64,000 bases of DNA, from contig NZ_CP107006.1 of the NCBI RefSeq assembly GCF_022867795.2, positions 310,001 to 374,000 of the forward strand. Direction: 5' to 3'. Each line of letters opens with the position of its first letter. The stretch's first letter is position 1. The stretch is from Chitinophaga horti. GTDB lineage: Bacteria; Bacteroidota; Bacteroidia; Chitinophagales; Chitinophagaceae. Below the pieces are notes generated by a model. The model was not told the DNA's origin. It saw only the letters and a program-made list of their open reading frames with translations, and searched no databases. The position numbers and the translations under genes are program-made. Positions 28,958 to 38,995 of this stretch are shown here, piece after piece.

Positions 28958-29045
28958 GTTTTTATGGCTACCTGGTAACGCTAACGCCGCCATCAGGAAT
29001 ATCCTTTTTCATTACGATCATCCGCGCCGAATGTGCGGGTCGCTT

Positions 29046-30302
29046 TTATTCCACCGTCACCTTCACCGTTGCAGCTACCTGTTTACCGAAGTCCGTCACA
29101 TATTGGCGGAACTGTGCGGAGTCTGCAAACTTTTTATCACTCAGTTCCCAGCCGGCGATGGCATAATATTCCACCGGCTTATCGCCAATGTTCATTTTAG
29201 CCAGGTAGCAACTGGCGAGTTTCCTGCCTGCCTGTGCTTTCATGGCACCGTTGTAGCCGTCTGAAGGTACCAGTAAAGCGAGACCGATGATCCATTCTTT
29301 ATTATAGCCGTGCCTTGCATGGGAGATGAGGGCCGTCCAGTCATCGTTGATCTTTACTTCCTGCGGCGCTACATCGGTGTTGATGTGCGGGATGCTGATG
29401 AGCAGTTGTTCGCCTTTGGACGCGCCGCTTACCAATACTTTATTCTGATAGGCATACATGCCGGGCCAGATGCTTACGTTTTCTTCCAATCCGTAACCTT
29501 GCCAGTTGTCGTAGCTGATGCGGAAGGCGGATTTCACCGGACCTTCAGCGGTTATTTTGAAAGTGGTTTTTTCCACGTTGTTGATGCTGTCGTCTACTGT
29601 AATGCCTAAACGAAGGGCACCGGTATCCGTCAATAAACCTACGCCACCAATACCGGCAGAGTTGCCCACTGCGAGCGGATCGCGACCCCAGGCGGCCATT
29701 GTATGATAGTTGTCTTCCACGGCGCCATTGGCGTTAATGCCTACGGTTTCGGGGGTGATGCCAGGCGTCAGTTTACCGAAAAGGTCTTTGGCATTGCGGC
29801 CGTCCAGGTAATGGCGGAAGCCTACTTTATCATTTTCCCAGGAAGGGCCGTCGGTCTGGTATTTCTGGAAGCCCTGTGCTTTGGGCATATCCTGGCGGTT
29901 AACGGTTTCGGTCAATGCCGGCTTTACCGGGTCGCTGGCGGTTGCTCTTTTGCCGAAACGTACGCTGGTGCGGGTAGTGTAATGAGGCGATTCCTTTAAC
30001 CATCCCAGTGAATAGGTGGCTGTAGCTTTCGCCGGCAGGTTCACTACGAAAAATAGTTCGTCCCACTGCCCGTCGCCATCCATATCGTTTAACTGCGAAG
30101 GCACGGTGTCGCCGGTGGGCGACAGCACCAACGGGAACAGGTTGTTTTCCGGCGGCGTTTTAAAGCTGCTCCGCGCGATGGTGATCGGCTTGTCGGTTAG
30201 TGTTGTGGCCGAAGTATTTTCGAGCGTTATATGGGCTTGTTTCGATGTATTACAGGCTGTCGCTGCCAGTGTTCCCAGCAGCAGTAAGAGTGTTTGTTTC
30301 AT
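29046..30302 (-). CDS. DUF4861 family lipoprotein (uronide catabolism context)
   Basis: The 418-aa product has a lipoprotein signal (Cys 17 in ATACNTS) and the DUF4861 fold throughout, with VPSQLNDMDGDGQWDELFFV (residues 67-86), YHTMAAWGRDPLAVGNSAGIGG and ISIPHINTDVAPQEV. DUF4861 genes occur beside pectin, ulvan and other uronic-acid degrading genes. Here it is the last of three minus-strand genes after GH105 and a PL22-like protein. Function is unproven; a role in processing unsaturated uronides at the cell envelope is inferred from context. Confidence 0.82.
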   Translation of the reverse strand: MKQTLLLLLGTLAATACNTSKQAHITLENTSATTLTDKPITIARSSFKTPPENNLFPLVLSPTGDTVPSQLNDMDGDGQWDELFFVVNLPAKATATYSLGWLKESPHYTTRTSVRFGKRATASDPVKPALTETVNRQDMPKAQGFQKYQTDGPSWENDKVGFRHYLDGRNAKDLFGKLTPGITPETVGINANGAVEDNYHTMAAWGRDPLAVGNSAGIGGVGLLTDTGALRLGITVDDSINNVEKTTFKITAEGPVKSAFRISYDNWQGYGLEENVSIWPGMYAYQNKVLVSGASKGEQLLISIPHINTDVAPQEVKINDDWTALISHARHGYNKEWIIGLALLVPSDGYNGAMKAQAGRKLASCYLAKMNIGDKPVEYYAIAGWELSDKKFADSAQFRQYVTDFGKQVAATVKVTVE

Positions 30303-30335
30303 CAGGTGGAATGTTTAGTCGGACAAGATAGTCAT

Positions 30336-31667
30336 TTACTTCCGGTTGCCATACCGTTTCAGCCAATCCTTCGGCACGGGTATAATACAGATGTTCATCG
30401 ACCGTCCGTCGGCAGACAGCATGGCAGATTGGATTTGTATTTTGGTGCCGTCGGGGCTCATAGTCGGATGTGGATGGTCGGCGGCAGTGGTTTTGTGGCC
30501 GGTGGATAGCAGCCGCATTTCACGGGTGTGCCGGTCTATCAGGTAAATATTGCGGCCGAAATCGTCACCCACCGCCCAATGCCCGTCCGCCGAGCCGCTC
30601 ACATGCCAAAGACCGCTGCCGCTCTTTGTTTGCCCGGCTATTTCTACTTCGCGGGTGCGCAGGTTTACGATCGCCAGGCCGGTGGGCTTTTCGCGCGTGC
30701 CGCTTGGGCCCCAGGCAGCTTCCTGTCCCGGGTTGGCGCCTTCTACGGTGGTACCGGCTCCTACTTCTTTCCTGCTGTTCGGTATTTTACGATGTCCCAT
30801 GAGGGCAAAGGCTACTTCGTCTTTTGTGATTACGGCTTCGTGTGTGACCCACTCGTGTTCCGATTCGGGGTACAACGGGCGCAAGCCGCTACCGTCGGAC
30901 ATTACCGTCCAGGTGCGCTGGGGGGATTTGCCGCCGGTTTCCCAGCAAAATACGATCTCGCCGGGCTGCCAGGGATTGGTTTGGATATGCCCTACCTGGA
31001 AGGGTACGGCTATCACGTGTTTTACTTCACCGGTATGCACGTTCATGGCCGCGATGCCGGAAGGGCCTGCGCCCATGTTACGCGGACCGAAGGCAGTTTC
31101 TATTTTGGTGCCGGGCGCGATGCGGCGTGCGGCTTCTTCCTTTCCAATGCGAAAATAGGCCCAGTTTTCATCACCATCCAATGCCAGGTCGCCGCTGGCA
31201 CCAATTTCCGGGGGCGGACTACCACATACACGCTGATAGGCATTGGCGGGTTGCAGGCGATTGGTCTCGCTGTCCTTAAACAGTTTCTCCAGGTCAACTT
31301 CCACAATCTCCACCTGTTTGTCGCGATTGCGCAGGAAGTAGAGCTTCATGCTGTTACGGGCCACGTTCAGCATGCCGGTATATCCACCTTCGGTTACCTG
31401 CACGATCACGCCGGTTTTTTCATTCACGGCCATGGCTTCCCCTTTCACGCGGTTAGAGCGGAAGATGAGCCAGTGCCCGTCAGACGTCCACTGGTTGTGG
31501 GTTTGATAGATCTTTGAATCGCCGGCGGCAGTGCTGGTTAAGAATGTGAGGGATGTACCGGTCACCGGATCTTTCACCACTTTTCGTTCCGATGGAAACC
31601 GCCGTCCGATCTGGGCCTGTGCGCTTAAGGTAAGCAGCAATGCGGCCATCATGCAGGTAACTTTCAT
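30336..31667 (-). CDS. PL22/oligogalacturonate-lyase-like beta-propeller, secreted
   Basis: The 443-aa product has a signal peptide (cleavage near AQAQI) and a WD40/PD40 beta-propeller built of repeats such as NQWTSDGHWLIFRSNR, GASGDLALDGDENWAYFRIG and TMSPDGTKIQIQSAM. His-containing segments VGHIQTNPWQPGEIVFCWETGG and HEWVTHEAV correspond in position to the metal-binding part of PL22 oligogalacturonate lyases. I cannot confirm all ligands, so a TolB-like non-catalytic propeller remains possible. It lies in one operon with GH105 and DUF4861, which supports a role on unsaturated or oligomeric uronides. Confidence 0.7.
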   Translation of the reverse strand: MKVTCMMAALLLTLSAQAQIGRRFPSERKVVKDPVTGTSLTFLTSTAAGDSKIYQTHNQWTSDGHWLIFRSNRVKGEAMAVNEKTGVIVQVTEGGYTGMLNVARNSMKLYFLRNRDKQVEIVEVDLEKLFKDSETNRLQPANAYQRVCGSPPPEIGASGDLALDGDENWAYFRIGKEEAARRIAPGTKIETAFGPRNMGAGPSGIAAMNVHTGEVKHVIAVPFQVGHIQTNPWQPGEIVFCWETGGKSPQRTWTVMSDGSGLRPLYPESEHEWVTHEAVITKDEVAFALMGHRKIPNSRKEVGAGTTVEGANPGQEAAWGPSGTREKPTGLAIVNLRTREVEIAGQTKSGSGLWHVSGSADGHWAVGDDFGRNIYLIDRHTREMRLLSTGHKTTAADHPHPTMSPDGTKIQIQSAMLSADGRSMNICIIPVPKDWLKRYGNRK

Positions 31668-31672
31668 GACGG

Positions 31673-33007
31673 TTATTTTTTCATTTGCACAGCACTGTCA
31701 TTAATCTCGAAAGGATGCTCGCCCAGCATGCGGTATATTTCTGCGCCGGCCAGCAGTACGGGGCCGTAGCCATGCGCTGCAAAATTGCTGATCGGGCGAT
31801 AGTAGTAAAATGCAGGATCGAAGCCCATGCCGGTGCCCACGCAGGTACCTTCGACCTGCCCATTGGCAGCCACTTTAGTACTTACGGCATTCCAGGCCAG
31901 CAGGGCCATTGGGCCGTATGCTTTTGACTGGAGCCAGCCTTTGTTAATGGCGCGGGCAATACAATATGCATAGATAGCAGTAGCAGAAGTTTCGAGGTAG
32001 CTGTCGTTGCGGTCCAGCAGCTGGTGCCAGAAGCCTGTTTTATCCTGCCGCTCGGCCAGGCCGGCAGCGTGGCGGGCAAGGGTGCTCAGTATTTCCGCAC
32101 GGCCTTCGTGGTTAGCGGGCAATGCGTCCAGCAATTCGACCATGGTCATGATGGCCCAGCCGTTTGCGCGCGCCCAGTGGAACTGCGGATGCGGCTCCAT
32201 GTCCTGCACCCAGCCGTGCATAAACAGGTTACGTTCTTTGTTGAACATACGGTTGCTGAACAGGCGGAATTGTTTCACCGCTTCGTCGAAGTATTTATTG
32301 TCGCCGGTGAGTACGCCCATTTGCGCAATCGCCGGTAAACTCATATACAAATCATCGAGCCACAGCGTGTTGGCCAGCGGACGGTTACGCGCCAGGGTAC
32401 CGTCTTTCAGACGGAACTCTTTTGTCATTACATAGTTCAGGAAGTTGTCGATCATCGGGCGCACGGTTGCTTTGTCTGCACCGGCCCTTATCGCTTTGAT
32501 CATGGAGGCTGCGAGTGAACCGGCATCGTCGAGTGCATGTGGTTCCATCACAGATCGTACCGGTGTGGTGTTCGTGGGCTGACCTTTATACTTTTTCACT
32601 ACCTCGCCCAGGAAGTTAACACGCTTAATCGTGTAAGCCGTGTATCGTTTGTCGCCGGTGGCAGCACCTGCTTCCAGCATGCCGGTATATGTAACGCCCC
32701 ACTCATAGCTGGTAAGGCGAAAATCACCCGGCTGAAAGATAGTGTTGGCGCCGGCTTTGGCGATGTCTACTTTCTCTTTGCTTGTTTTATCTGCCAGTTG
32801 CGCAGGCGTAACCCCATCGAGATAGGTGTATACGCGGTCCAGTACCGTCTTCACTTTTTCCTGCGTGGTTTCGCCATATGGTGTTACATAATCTGGTTTA
32901 GTGAGATGCAGTGGCTGGCTTACGTCATTGCCTTTTCCGCTTACGTACTGGGCCTGTGCAGGTAACGAAAAAGCCAGGATGGCCAGAGGCAGGAATCTTC
33001 TTTTCAT
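31673..33007 (-). CDS. GH105 unsaturated rhamnogalacturonyl hydrolase, secreted
   Basis: GH105 enzymes remove the 4,5-unsaturated uronic acid left by polysaccharide lyases, by a hydration mechanism. The 444-aa product starts at ATG 33007 with a signal peptide (MKRRFLPLAILAFSLPAQAQ) and has the (alpha/alpha)6-barrel motifs. These include TLWLDDLYMSLP, with the catalytic Asp at about residue 218, HGWVQDMEPHPQFHWARANGWAIM, and the late signature TSATAIYAYCIARAINKG. Five bases separate it from the PL22-like gene. It is divergent from susC, forming a pectin/rhamnogalacturonan-type utilisation locus. GH88 is the alternative label. Confidence 0.88.
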   Translation of the reverse strand: MKRRFLPLAILAFSLPAQAQYVSGKGNDVSQPLHLTKPDYVTPYGETTQEKVKTVLDRVYTYLDGVTPAQLADKTSKEKVDIAKAGANTIFQPGDFRLTSYEWGVTYTGMLEAGAATGDKRYTAYTIKRVNFLGEVVKKYKGQPTNTTPVRSVMEPHALDDAGSLAASMIKAIRAGADKATVRPMIDNFLNYVMTKEFRLKDGTLARNRPLANTLWLDDLYMSLPAIAQMGVLTGDNKYFDEAVKQFRLFSNRMFNKERNLFMHGWVQDMEPHPQFHWARANGWAIMTMVELLDALPANHEGRAEILSTLARHAAGLAERQDKTGFWHQLLDRNDSYLETSATAIYAYCIARAINKGWLQSKAYGPMALLAWNAVSTKVAANGQVEGTCVGTGMGFDPAFYYYRPISNFAAHGYGPVLLAGAEIYRMLGEHPFEINDSAVQMKK

Positions 33008-33227
33008 ATCGATGGACATTCAATTAAAAATGTGAATCATAACGTGTTGATGTCCCAATATATAAATTCTTTCACTTCCGGCATCCTGTACCTTCATGTC
33101 CAGTAAATACAAGGTAAGTGTCATTCTAACAATTTTAAAAGAAGCAGGATAGAGCAGGACGCTTTTTCACTTCATCATGAGTAATTTGACATTCAATCTG
33201 AAGTTCTTTATTTAAACTCCACGAGAT

Positions 33228-36200
33228 ATGAATCCCACACTGATACGGTGGCGGAGCCGGCTGCTATTGCTGTTGCTCGCCACGTTTACGACTTATTCTA
33301 TTTCTTACGCACAATCCACAGTAACCGGAAAAGTAACAGACGAAACAGGAACTCCACTCGAAGGCGCATCGATTCAACAGAAAGGAACTCCACTCAACAC
33401 TATCTCGAAAAAAGACGGCACGTTTACCCTATCAAATGTCACAGCATCCTCTGTAATTGTAACATTTGTTGGTTATGAGACAAAAGAAATTAAACTAACA
33501 GGGCAACCGCTCAACATTTCGCTACAGCTCAGTTCCAGCGCGTTGCAGGACGTAGTGGTAGTAGGTTATGGCAGTCGCCGTAAGGGCGATGTAACGGGTG
33601 CGGTGGCTTCGGTCGGCGAGCAAAAGCTGCGCGAAGTACCCACGACTAACATTACACAAGCGTTGCAGGGCCGCATTCCCGGCCTTGTGGCCACGCCCTC
33701 TTCCTTCCGTCCCGGCTCCGGCGGTACGATCCGTATTCGCGGTAACCGCTCGCTCGTTGCTACCAATGATCCGTTGGTGGTGGTAGATGGTGTGCCCATC
33801 GCCTCCAGCATCAACGACCTCAACCCGTTGGATATCGAAAGCATCGACGTGCTCAAGGATGCTTCTGCCACGGCCATTTACGGCTCGCGTGGTGCGAATG
33901 GCGTTATCCAGGTAACGACTAAAAAAGGTAAGGCGGGAAAGGTAACGGTGGAATACGATGGTAAGGTATCTTTCGACGATCTCATTCGTCCGCTGGATGT
34001 ATTTTCTGCCGCAGATTTTGTGCAGATGCGCCGCGATGCTTACTTCGCTAACCGCTCCTACAACACGGCTTTAAGTCCGGGCACCAACAACTATTTTCCC
34101 GATCCGCGTGTAGATACGATCCTCTTCGGTGCACGCCTCGATCATTATACCTGGCAGAACGTAGCCAATGCTTACACCTGGATCGACCGTTCCCGCAGCA
34201 TCTATGCAAAACGCGCTACCACGGCCGAAGAAAAGCAACTGCTCACCAATCTTAAACTCGCTGTACTGGATAGTATCGCGATTTACGATCCATCTAAAGT
34301 AACCGGTTATAACTGGCTGAACCACGGGCTGGAAACGGGTATCACCAATAATCATAACATTACGGTGCGCGGTGGTACGGACAAGTTTAAAGGCTCTTTC
34401 AGCGGTGGTTATTTTAACCAGAAAGGGGTGGAGACAGGGCAGGACTTTACCCGCTTTTCTTTCAATCTTAGTACAGATGTAAAGCCGCATGAAAGGGTAA
34501 ACTTCGGTGGTGGCGTACTATACACATTCTCTATTCAGAATACGGGCCCGAGTGTGTATCGCGGCGCGGCCGGACAATTGCCTATTGCGCAGCCTTACGA
34601 CACAACGGGAACGTTTTTGCTGAACCCGGGTAATGATGCGAACATCACCAATCCTCTGAATGATGTAAATACTGTTTTTAACGAAACCCGCGTGAACAGG
34701 GCGATCCCTAATGTGTTCGGCGAAGTGCAGATATTGAAAGGACTAAAGTTCCGCGCGGCGGCTAACATCGATATGTCAAGTGTGATCAATGGTACATTTA
34801 ATGGTGCGGTATCGTCTGTACGTGCGGGCAGTCCTGCTACGGCGACATATACCACCCGCAACTACTTTACCTGGTCGGCACAAAACTTCTTAACCTACGA
34901 TATGAAGTTCGGCACAAAACATTCGCTGAATGCTATGGTAGGACAGGAGTTCGTGAAGAACCGATATGAAGAACAATCTGTTTCCGCAGAGCAGTTGATC
35001 TACGAAAGCCAGAAATGGCATTCCCTCCAGAACAACTCCGCTACTACGCCAAACCAGGCGCAGGGCGTGTTTACGGAGTCGCAAAACTGGTCTTACTTCG
35101 GCAGGATCAACTACGGCTTTGATGATCGTTACCTGCTTACGTTTAACGTGCGTGACGACTGGTCGTCTGTACTGCCCGCCGGCCGCCAGCACCAGGTATT
35201 TCCTTCCGGCGCATTGTCATGGCGTATTAACCAGGAACAATTTATGCGTGACGTAAGCTGGGTGGATAACCTGAAACTTCGCCTTGGATACGGTTCTGTG
35301 GGTAATGCGGGCATTAGTCCGTACCTGGCCGGTGGTACACTGGTAAGAACACCTTATAACTTCGGTCCGGCCGCGGCACAGGGATATGGCCCAAGCACAT
35401 TGCCGCTGGATATTACCTGGGAGAAAACTAATTCCGCCAACATCGGTATCGACTTCGGTTTCCTGAAAAATCGCATCAGTGGTACCATCGACTTGTATCA
35501 AACTAAAAGTAACCAGATCCTGAGTAAAAGATTGCCTACGACCAGCGGTTTTCCGAGTGTGCAGGTGAATATCGGGGAAGTGGAAAACAAAGGGGTGGAA
35601 TTGAGTTTGACTACTGTAAACGTCGACAGGCCTGATTTCAACTGGACGACCGACATCATTTTCGGTTTGAACAAAGAATCGATCAACCGGCTGGAAACGA
35701 AGGCCGACAATATCGCGAGCCAATGGTTTATTGGTCAGCCGTTGAGCGTGTACTACGACTACCAGTTTAAAGGCATCTTCCAGTATTCGGATACCGTGAA
35801 AGGAAGCGGTGGCATACTGGCCGATTACTTCTGGCTGAAAAGCGGCAACCGTAACAACGCAGCCTACCAGCCAGGCCGCGCGTACGTAGCGGATATGAAC
35901 AAGGATACAGCGATCACTGAGTTGGATAAACGCGTGTTAGGCTTCCATAACCCGCGTTGGACGGCGAGTTTGAATAACACCTTTACGTACAAAAATTTCG
36001 AATTGAATGTGTTTGTTTATATGCGCAGAGGATCGCTTATCCGCGAAATGAGGCCCAGTCTGAATGGCCGTTATCAATCCTTTGCCGTGAATTACTGGTC
36101 GCCCACCAACCCGTCTAACGAATACGCACAGGCGAACAATACCATCGATATTCAGCAATACTGGCAGGCCATGGGCTTCCGTGACGGATCATTTATACGC

Positions 36201-36437
36201 GTGCGTAATATTTCGCTCACTTACCGCTTGCCACGGCGACTGCTTGATAATTGGAAAATACCCAGCCTGAGCGCATATGTGAACGTGTTAAATCCATTCC
36301 TGTTCAGTGAATATAAAACCGCCGATCCGGAAACCGTTCCGTACACGACCTCTTACCCAACGGCCTCTAACACTGCGCCGGGCCCTACTTCCTTTAACTA
36401 TCGCAGCTTATTGATCGGTGTACGCTTAGGCCTTTAA
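33228..36437 (+). CDS. SusC/RagA-family TonB-linked outer membrane protein
   Basis: SusC proteins import oligosaccharides (or peptides) with a SusD lid. The 1069-aa product has a signal peptide (cleavage near SYAQS), a carboxypeptidase-like domain (VTGKVTDETGTPLEGASIQQ), and the SusC plug signature (VVVGYGSRRKGDVTGAV, PLVVVDGVPI, IESIDVLKDASATAIYGSRG, ANGVIQVTTKKG). A long TonB barrel ends at LLIGVRLGL. The susD gene follows after 20 bp. No STN domain is present, so it does not signal through FecR. With GH105, PL22-like and DUF4861 genes divergent next door, an oligouronide substrate is likely. Confidence 0.96.
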   Translation: MNPTLIRWRSRLLLLLLATFTTYSISYAQSTVTGKVTDETGTPLEGASIQQKGTPLNTISKKDGTFTLSNVTASSVIVTFVGYETKEIKLTGQPLNISLQLSSSALQDVVVVGYGSRRKGDVTGAVASVGEQKLREVPTTNITQALQGRIPGLVATPSSFRPGSGGTIRIRGNRSLVATNDPLVVVDGVPIASSINDLNPLDIESIDVLKDASATAIYGSRGANGVIQVTTKKGKAGKVTVEYDGKVSFDDLIRPLDVFSAADFVQMRRDAYFANRSYNTALSPGTNNYFPDPRVDTILFGARLDHYTWQNVANAYTWIDRSRSIYAKRATTAEEKQLLTNLKLAVLDSIAIYDPSKVTGYNWLNHGLETGITNNHNITVRGGTDKFKGSFSGGYFNQKGVETGQDFTRFSFNLSTDVKPHERVNFGGGVLYTFSIQNTGPSVYRGAAGQLPIAQPYDTTGTFLLNPGNDANITNPLNDVNTVFNETRVNRAIPNVFGEVQILKGLKFRAAANIDMSSVINGTFNGAVSSVRAGSPATATYTTRNYFTWSAQNFLTYDMKFGTKHSLNAMVGQEFVKNRYEEQSVSAEQLIYESQKWHSLQNNSATTPNQAQGVFTESQNWSYFGRINYGFDDRYLLTFNVRDDWSSVLPAGRQHQVFPSGALSWRINQEQFMRDVSWVDNLKLRLGYGSVGNAGISPYLAGGTLVRTPYNFGPAAAQGYGPSTLPLDITWEKTNSANIGIDFGFLKNRISGTIDLYQTKSNQILSKRLPTTSGFPSVQVNIGEVENKGVELSLTTVNVDRPDFNWTTDIIFGLNKESINRLETKADNIASQWFIGQPLSVYYDYQFKGIFQYSDTVKGSGGILADYFWLKSGNRNNAAYQPGRAYVADMNKDTAITELDKRVLGFHNPRWTASLNNTFTYKNFELNVFVYMRRGSLIREMRPSLNGRYQSFAVNYWSPTNPSNEYAQANNTIDIQQYWQAMGFRDGSFIRVRNISLTYRLPRRLLDNWKIPSLSAYVNVLNPFLFSEYKTADPETVPYTTSYPTASNTAPGPTSFNYRSLLIGVRLGL

Positions 36438-36457
36438 TTCAACTTAAATAATCGGTT

Positions 36458-38485
36458 ATGAAAAAATATATTTTGCTGATACTTTGTTTTACGGGCATGA
36501 TGAGCGCCTGTAAAAAATTCGTGCAAGAGGAGTTGGTGAGTACCCTCACCTACGAATACTATAAAACAGACCAGGGGTTGGAAGATCTGGTGAAATCTGC
36601 CTACCAGAACACTCGTTACAAATACGAAAACGAACAAGCCTATGCCTTGTGGAATTTTGGAACAGATGAATTTCGTGTAGGCGATCAGTTTAACTACGTT
36701 TTTTACAACACCTACGATCCTGCCTTCCTGAATCCTGCACAGGGTTTGCTGGACGGTTTATGGACGGCGAACTATTACGGCATCAACCGCTGTAATCTGG
36801 GTATCCAGTACATTCCGGCGTACAATAACCCGGCTTCACGCACCCTGGCTACAGAGGCGGCGAAGAACCAGCGTATTGCGGAGTTGCGTTTCCTGAGGGC
36901 GTACTATTACTTCCAGCTGGTACAACAGTTCGGCAGTATTCCGTTAGTAGTGGAGGCTTCTACCACTGCGCGCAGTGACTTTGCAAAAGCCAGTGTAGCC
37001 GACGTTTACCGGCAGATCATTTCCGACCTGCGATATGCTTCCGAAACCTTGGCGCCGCTTACTTCCGATCTGGGACGGGCCACCCGTGGTGCTGCGCAGC
37101 ACTTCCTGGCCAAAGCCTATCTGACACGTGGCAGCGCGGTGACCGATCAACGCGGTCAGCTGCCTACCGATATGGATAGCGCGGCTTATTATGCCGAGCA
37201 GGTCATCAATTCCGGCAACTACATCCTGGAACCTGATTATATGAACTTATGGAAAGGCGTGTATCCAAAAGGGTATCCACAGGTAACTGCGCCGCCGGTG
37301 GGTGTTAACGGTGATCCTCCATACAACACCAACTATGCGAGCGGCGTAACCGCGGTAGATTATGCCGAGTTCCAATTATCGCAGGCGAGCAAAGAAGTGA
37401 TTTTTGCTGCACAATTCAGCAGTGTGTCGAGCCTGAACAGCAGCAGTGGTAATCGTGCGCACCTGTTTTTCATGATGCAGTATGACGGTGGTATCGCTGG
37501 CCTGTCGCGGTTAGTGGATAACTTCAATATGCGTCCTTATCGCCGCCTGCGACCTACCGATTACACCATCGATCTGTACGACCGCAGGAACGATTCCCGT
37601 TTTTATAAAAGCTTCCGCACCGTGTATTATCGTAACAACGGCACCAGCACTGCGGCGGACAATGCCGTGCCTAAATTTACCGCTGCCGATGCGCCTACAC
37701 CGGCACTGATAGGCCGGCCGCGTTATGGTAATGGCGATACTGCTGCGCTGTTCATTGTAAACGACAAAACGACCACCCTTACGGCCGCAGAACTGGCTAA
37801 TACCACTCGTTTCCGCTACAACACTTATGCGCGTTATTATCGCAATGCCGGTGGTGCGCTGGTGGAAGGAACAAACAATAACAAGTACCTCGCCCTCGTC
37901 AAACACCTAGATCCCGTGCGGCAAACGCCGAACTATAACGAAGAACGCGGCGTTCGTAACGGCATCCTGGCCCGCCTCGGTGAAACTTACCTCATTGCTG
38001 CCGAGGCATGGGGACGTAAAGGCGATTATGCCAAAGCCTTGTTCTACGTAAACGAAGTACGTAAACGCGCGGCTTACCGCACCGGCGAGTTCAAGAACCC
38101 GGCTTTCTGGCAGGTGCATGGCGGTACGCAGGGTGATGTGACGAACACCATCGCGCAAATGACCGCTGTGGAGACCCTGTTTACGACTAACGCCCCCAGC
38201 GAATTATATCCTGCCGGCGTAGGAAGCACAGAAGCCCGCTTCATTCACTTTATGCTGAACGAGCGTACCCGCGAGCTTTGTGGCGAGTTTTACCGTTGGG
38301 AGGACCTGGTAAGGACGGAGACGCTCTTACTTCGCACCGAAGCCTATAACGACGATGCCACTGGTATTGAACCGCATCATAAACTGCGGCCGATCCCATC
38401 CCTGCAGATCGATGCGACAACAATTGGTGGCCGCCCGATGACAGCAGAGGAAAAACAGGCTTACCAAAACCCTGGCTATAATTGA
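36458..38485 (+). CDS. RagB/SusD family nutrient-binding lipoprotein
   Basis: SusD caps the SusC barrel and binds the glycan. The 675-aa lipoprotein (Cys about residue 18, MMSACKKF) has the N-terminal SusD-like region with TPR-type helices (LRFLRAYYYFQLVQQFGSIPLVVE, residues around 146-169), the ATRGAAQHFLAKAYLTRG motif, and the C-terminal RagB domain ending in NERTRELCGEFYRWEDLVRT and the PIPSLQID motif. Longer than average SusD (about 500-600) because of central loops. Partner of the preceding susC; closed by a strong terminator. Confidence 0.95.
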   Translation: MKKYILLILCFTGMMSACKKFVQEELVSTLTYEYYKTDQGLEDLVKSAYQNTRYKYENEQAYALWNFGTDEFRVGDQFNYVFYNTYDPAFLNPAQGLLDGLWTANYYGINRCNLGIQYIPAYNNPASRTLATEAAKNQRIAELRFLRAYYYFQLVQQFGSIPLVVEASTTARSDFAKASVADVYRQIISDLRYASETLAPLTSDLGRATRGAAQHFLAKAYLTRGSAVTDQRGQLPTDMDSAAYYAEQVINSGNYILEPDYMNLWKGVYPKGYPQVTAPPVGVNGDPPYNTNYASGVTAVDYAEFQLSQASKEVIFAAQFSSVSSLNSSSGNRAHLFFMMQYDGGIAGLSRLVDNFNMRPYRRLRPTDYTIDLYDRRNDSRFYKSFRTVYYRNNGTSTAADNAVPKFTAADAPTPALIGRPRYGNGDTAALFIVNDKTTTLTAAELANTTRFRYNTYARYYRNAGGALVEGTNNNKYLALVKHLDPVRQTPNYNEERGVRNGILARLGETYLIAAEAWGRKGDYAKALFYVNEVRKRAAYRTGEFKNPAFWQVHGGTQGDVTNTIAQMTAVETLFTTNAPSELYPAGVGSTEARFIHFMLNERTRELCGEFYRWEDLVRTETLLLRTEAYNDDATGIEPHHKLRPIPSLQIDATTIGGRPMTAEEKQAYQNPGYN

Positions 38486-38514
38486 TTTTAGGTAGAATAA
38501 ATGGTTAAGGATAG

Positions 38515-38546
38515 CGCCGTGGCTTCGTGCCGCGGCGTTTTTTTTT
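38515..38546 (+). terminator. Terminator after susD
   Basis: CGCCGTGGC-TTCGT-GCCGCGGCG (38515-38537) with one G-T pair, followed by nine T. Confidence 0.93.
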
Positions 38547-38560
38547 ACTTGAGTGTGTTT

Positions 38561-38626
38561 AACTCTCAGATAACTCTCAGATAACTCTCAGATAACTCTC
38601 AGATAACTCTCAGATAACTCTCACAT
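38561..38626 (+). repeat. Six tandem copies of an 11-bp repeat (AACTCTCAGAT)
   Basis: Six head-to-tail units of AACTCTCAGAT starting at 38561, 38572, 38583, 38594, 38605 and 38616. Only the last differs (CAT for GAT). It lies 15 bp after the susD terminator. Unit length of about one helical turn would place every copy on the same DNA face. Confidence 0.95.
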
Positions 38627-38784
38627 AACTTAAACCGAATTTTTTTTGCGGCAATTGCGACATTTTGCGGTAGTTACGACATCCGGCGACACTTAGCGAC
38701 AGCTGCTGGCCGAATGGCTTTTTTACATCGTATCTTTGTAGAAGACTGCGGCGCGGAGTGGAAGCCTGTTCTCTTCGTCCCCGT

Positions 38785-38885
38785 CGAACGCAGTGAAGTG
38801 AACTTCGTGCATAGTCTCCGCCCCAGTCATTGTCGGTCGCCTCTTAACGCGTAGACTGAGCACGATGATGGCTTCACTGCGTTCG
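38785..38885. repeat. REP-like palindromic intergenic element, copy 1
   Basis: The inverted arms CGAACGCAGTGAAG (38785-38798) and CTTCACTGCGTTCG (38872-38885) are exact reverse complements. The interior contains AGTCTCCG and GTAGACTGAGCACGA, which recur in modified form in the element at 41313-41430. No gene lies in 38486-39036; beyond the repeats and terminators I see nothing coding there. Confidence 0.75.
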
Positions 38886-38995
38886 CCATGACGGGCGTGG
38901 GGTTTCGCCATCGCAAGTTGCAACGAACACGAATACTCGCATGATGGTAACGATTCGTCATACGAACCTGTAACTGCTACAGCGCAAACGCAAAG

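Noticed and set aside
30528..31517. 329-aa plus-strand ORF opposite the PL22-like gene
   Set aside because: Antisense shadow. The minus-strand frame has a signal peptide, propeller repeats and operon context.
38561..38626. 11-bp tandem repeats as a CRISPR array
   Set aside because: The repeats are contiguous without spacers and far too short, and no cas genes are near. The Cas4-like gene at 55441 belongs to the Argonaute operon.
38723..38923. Minus-strand 66-aa ORF in the intergenic region after susD
   Set aside because: It is the translated palindromic repeat (HARHGERSEAI), not a gene.
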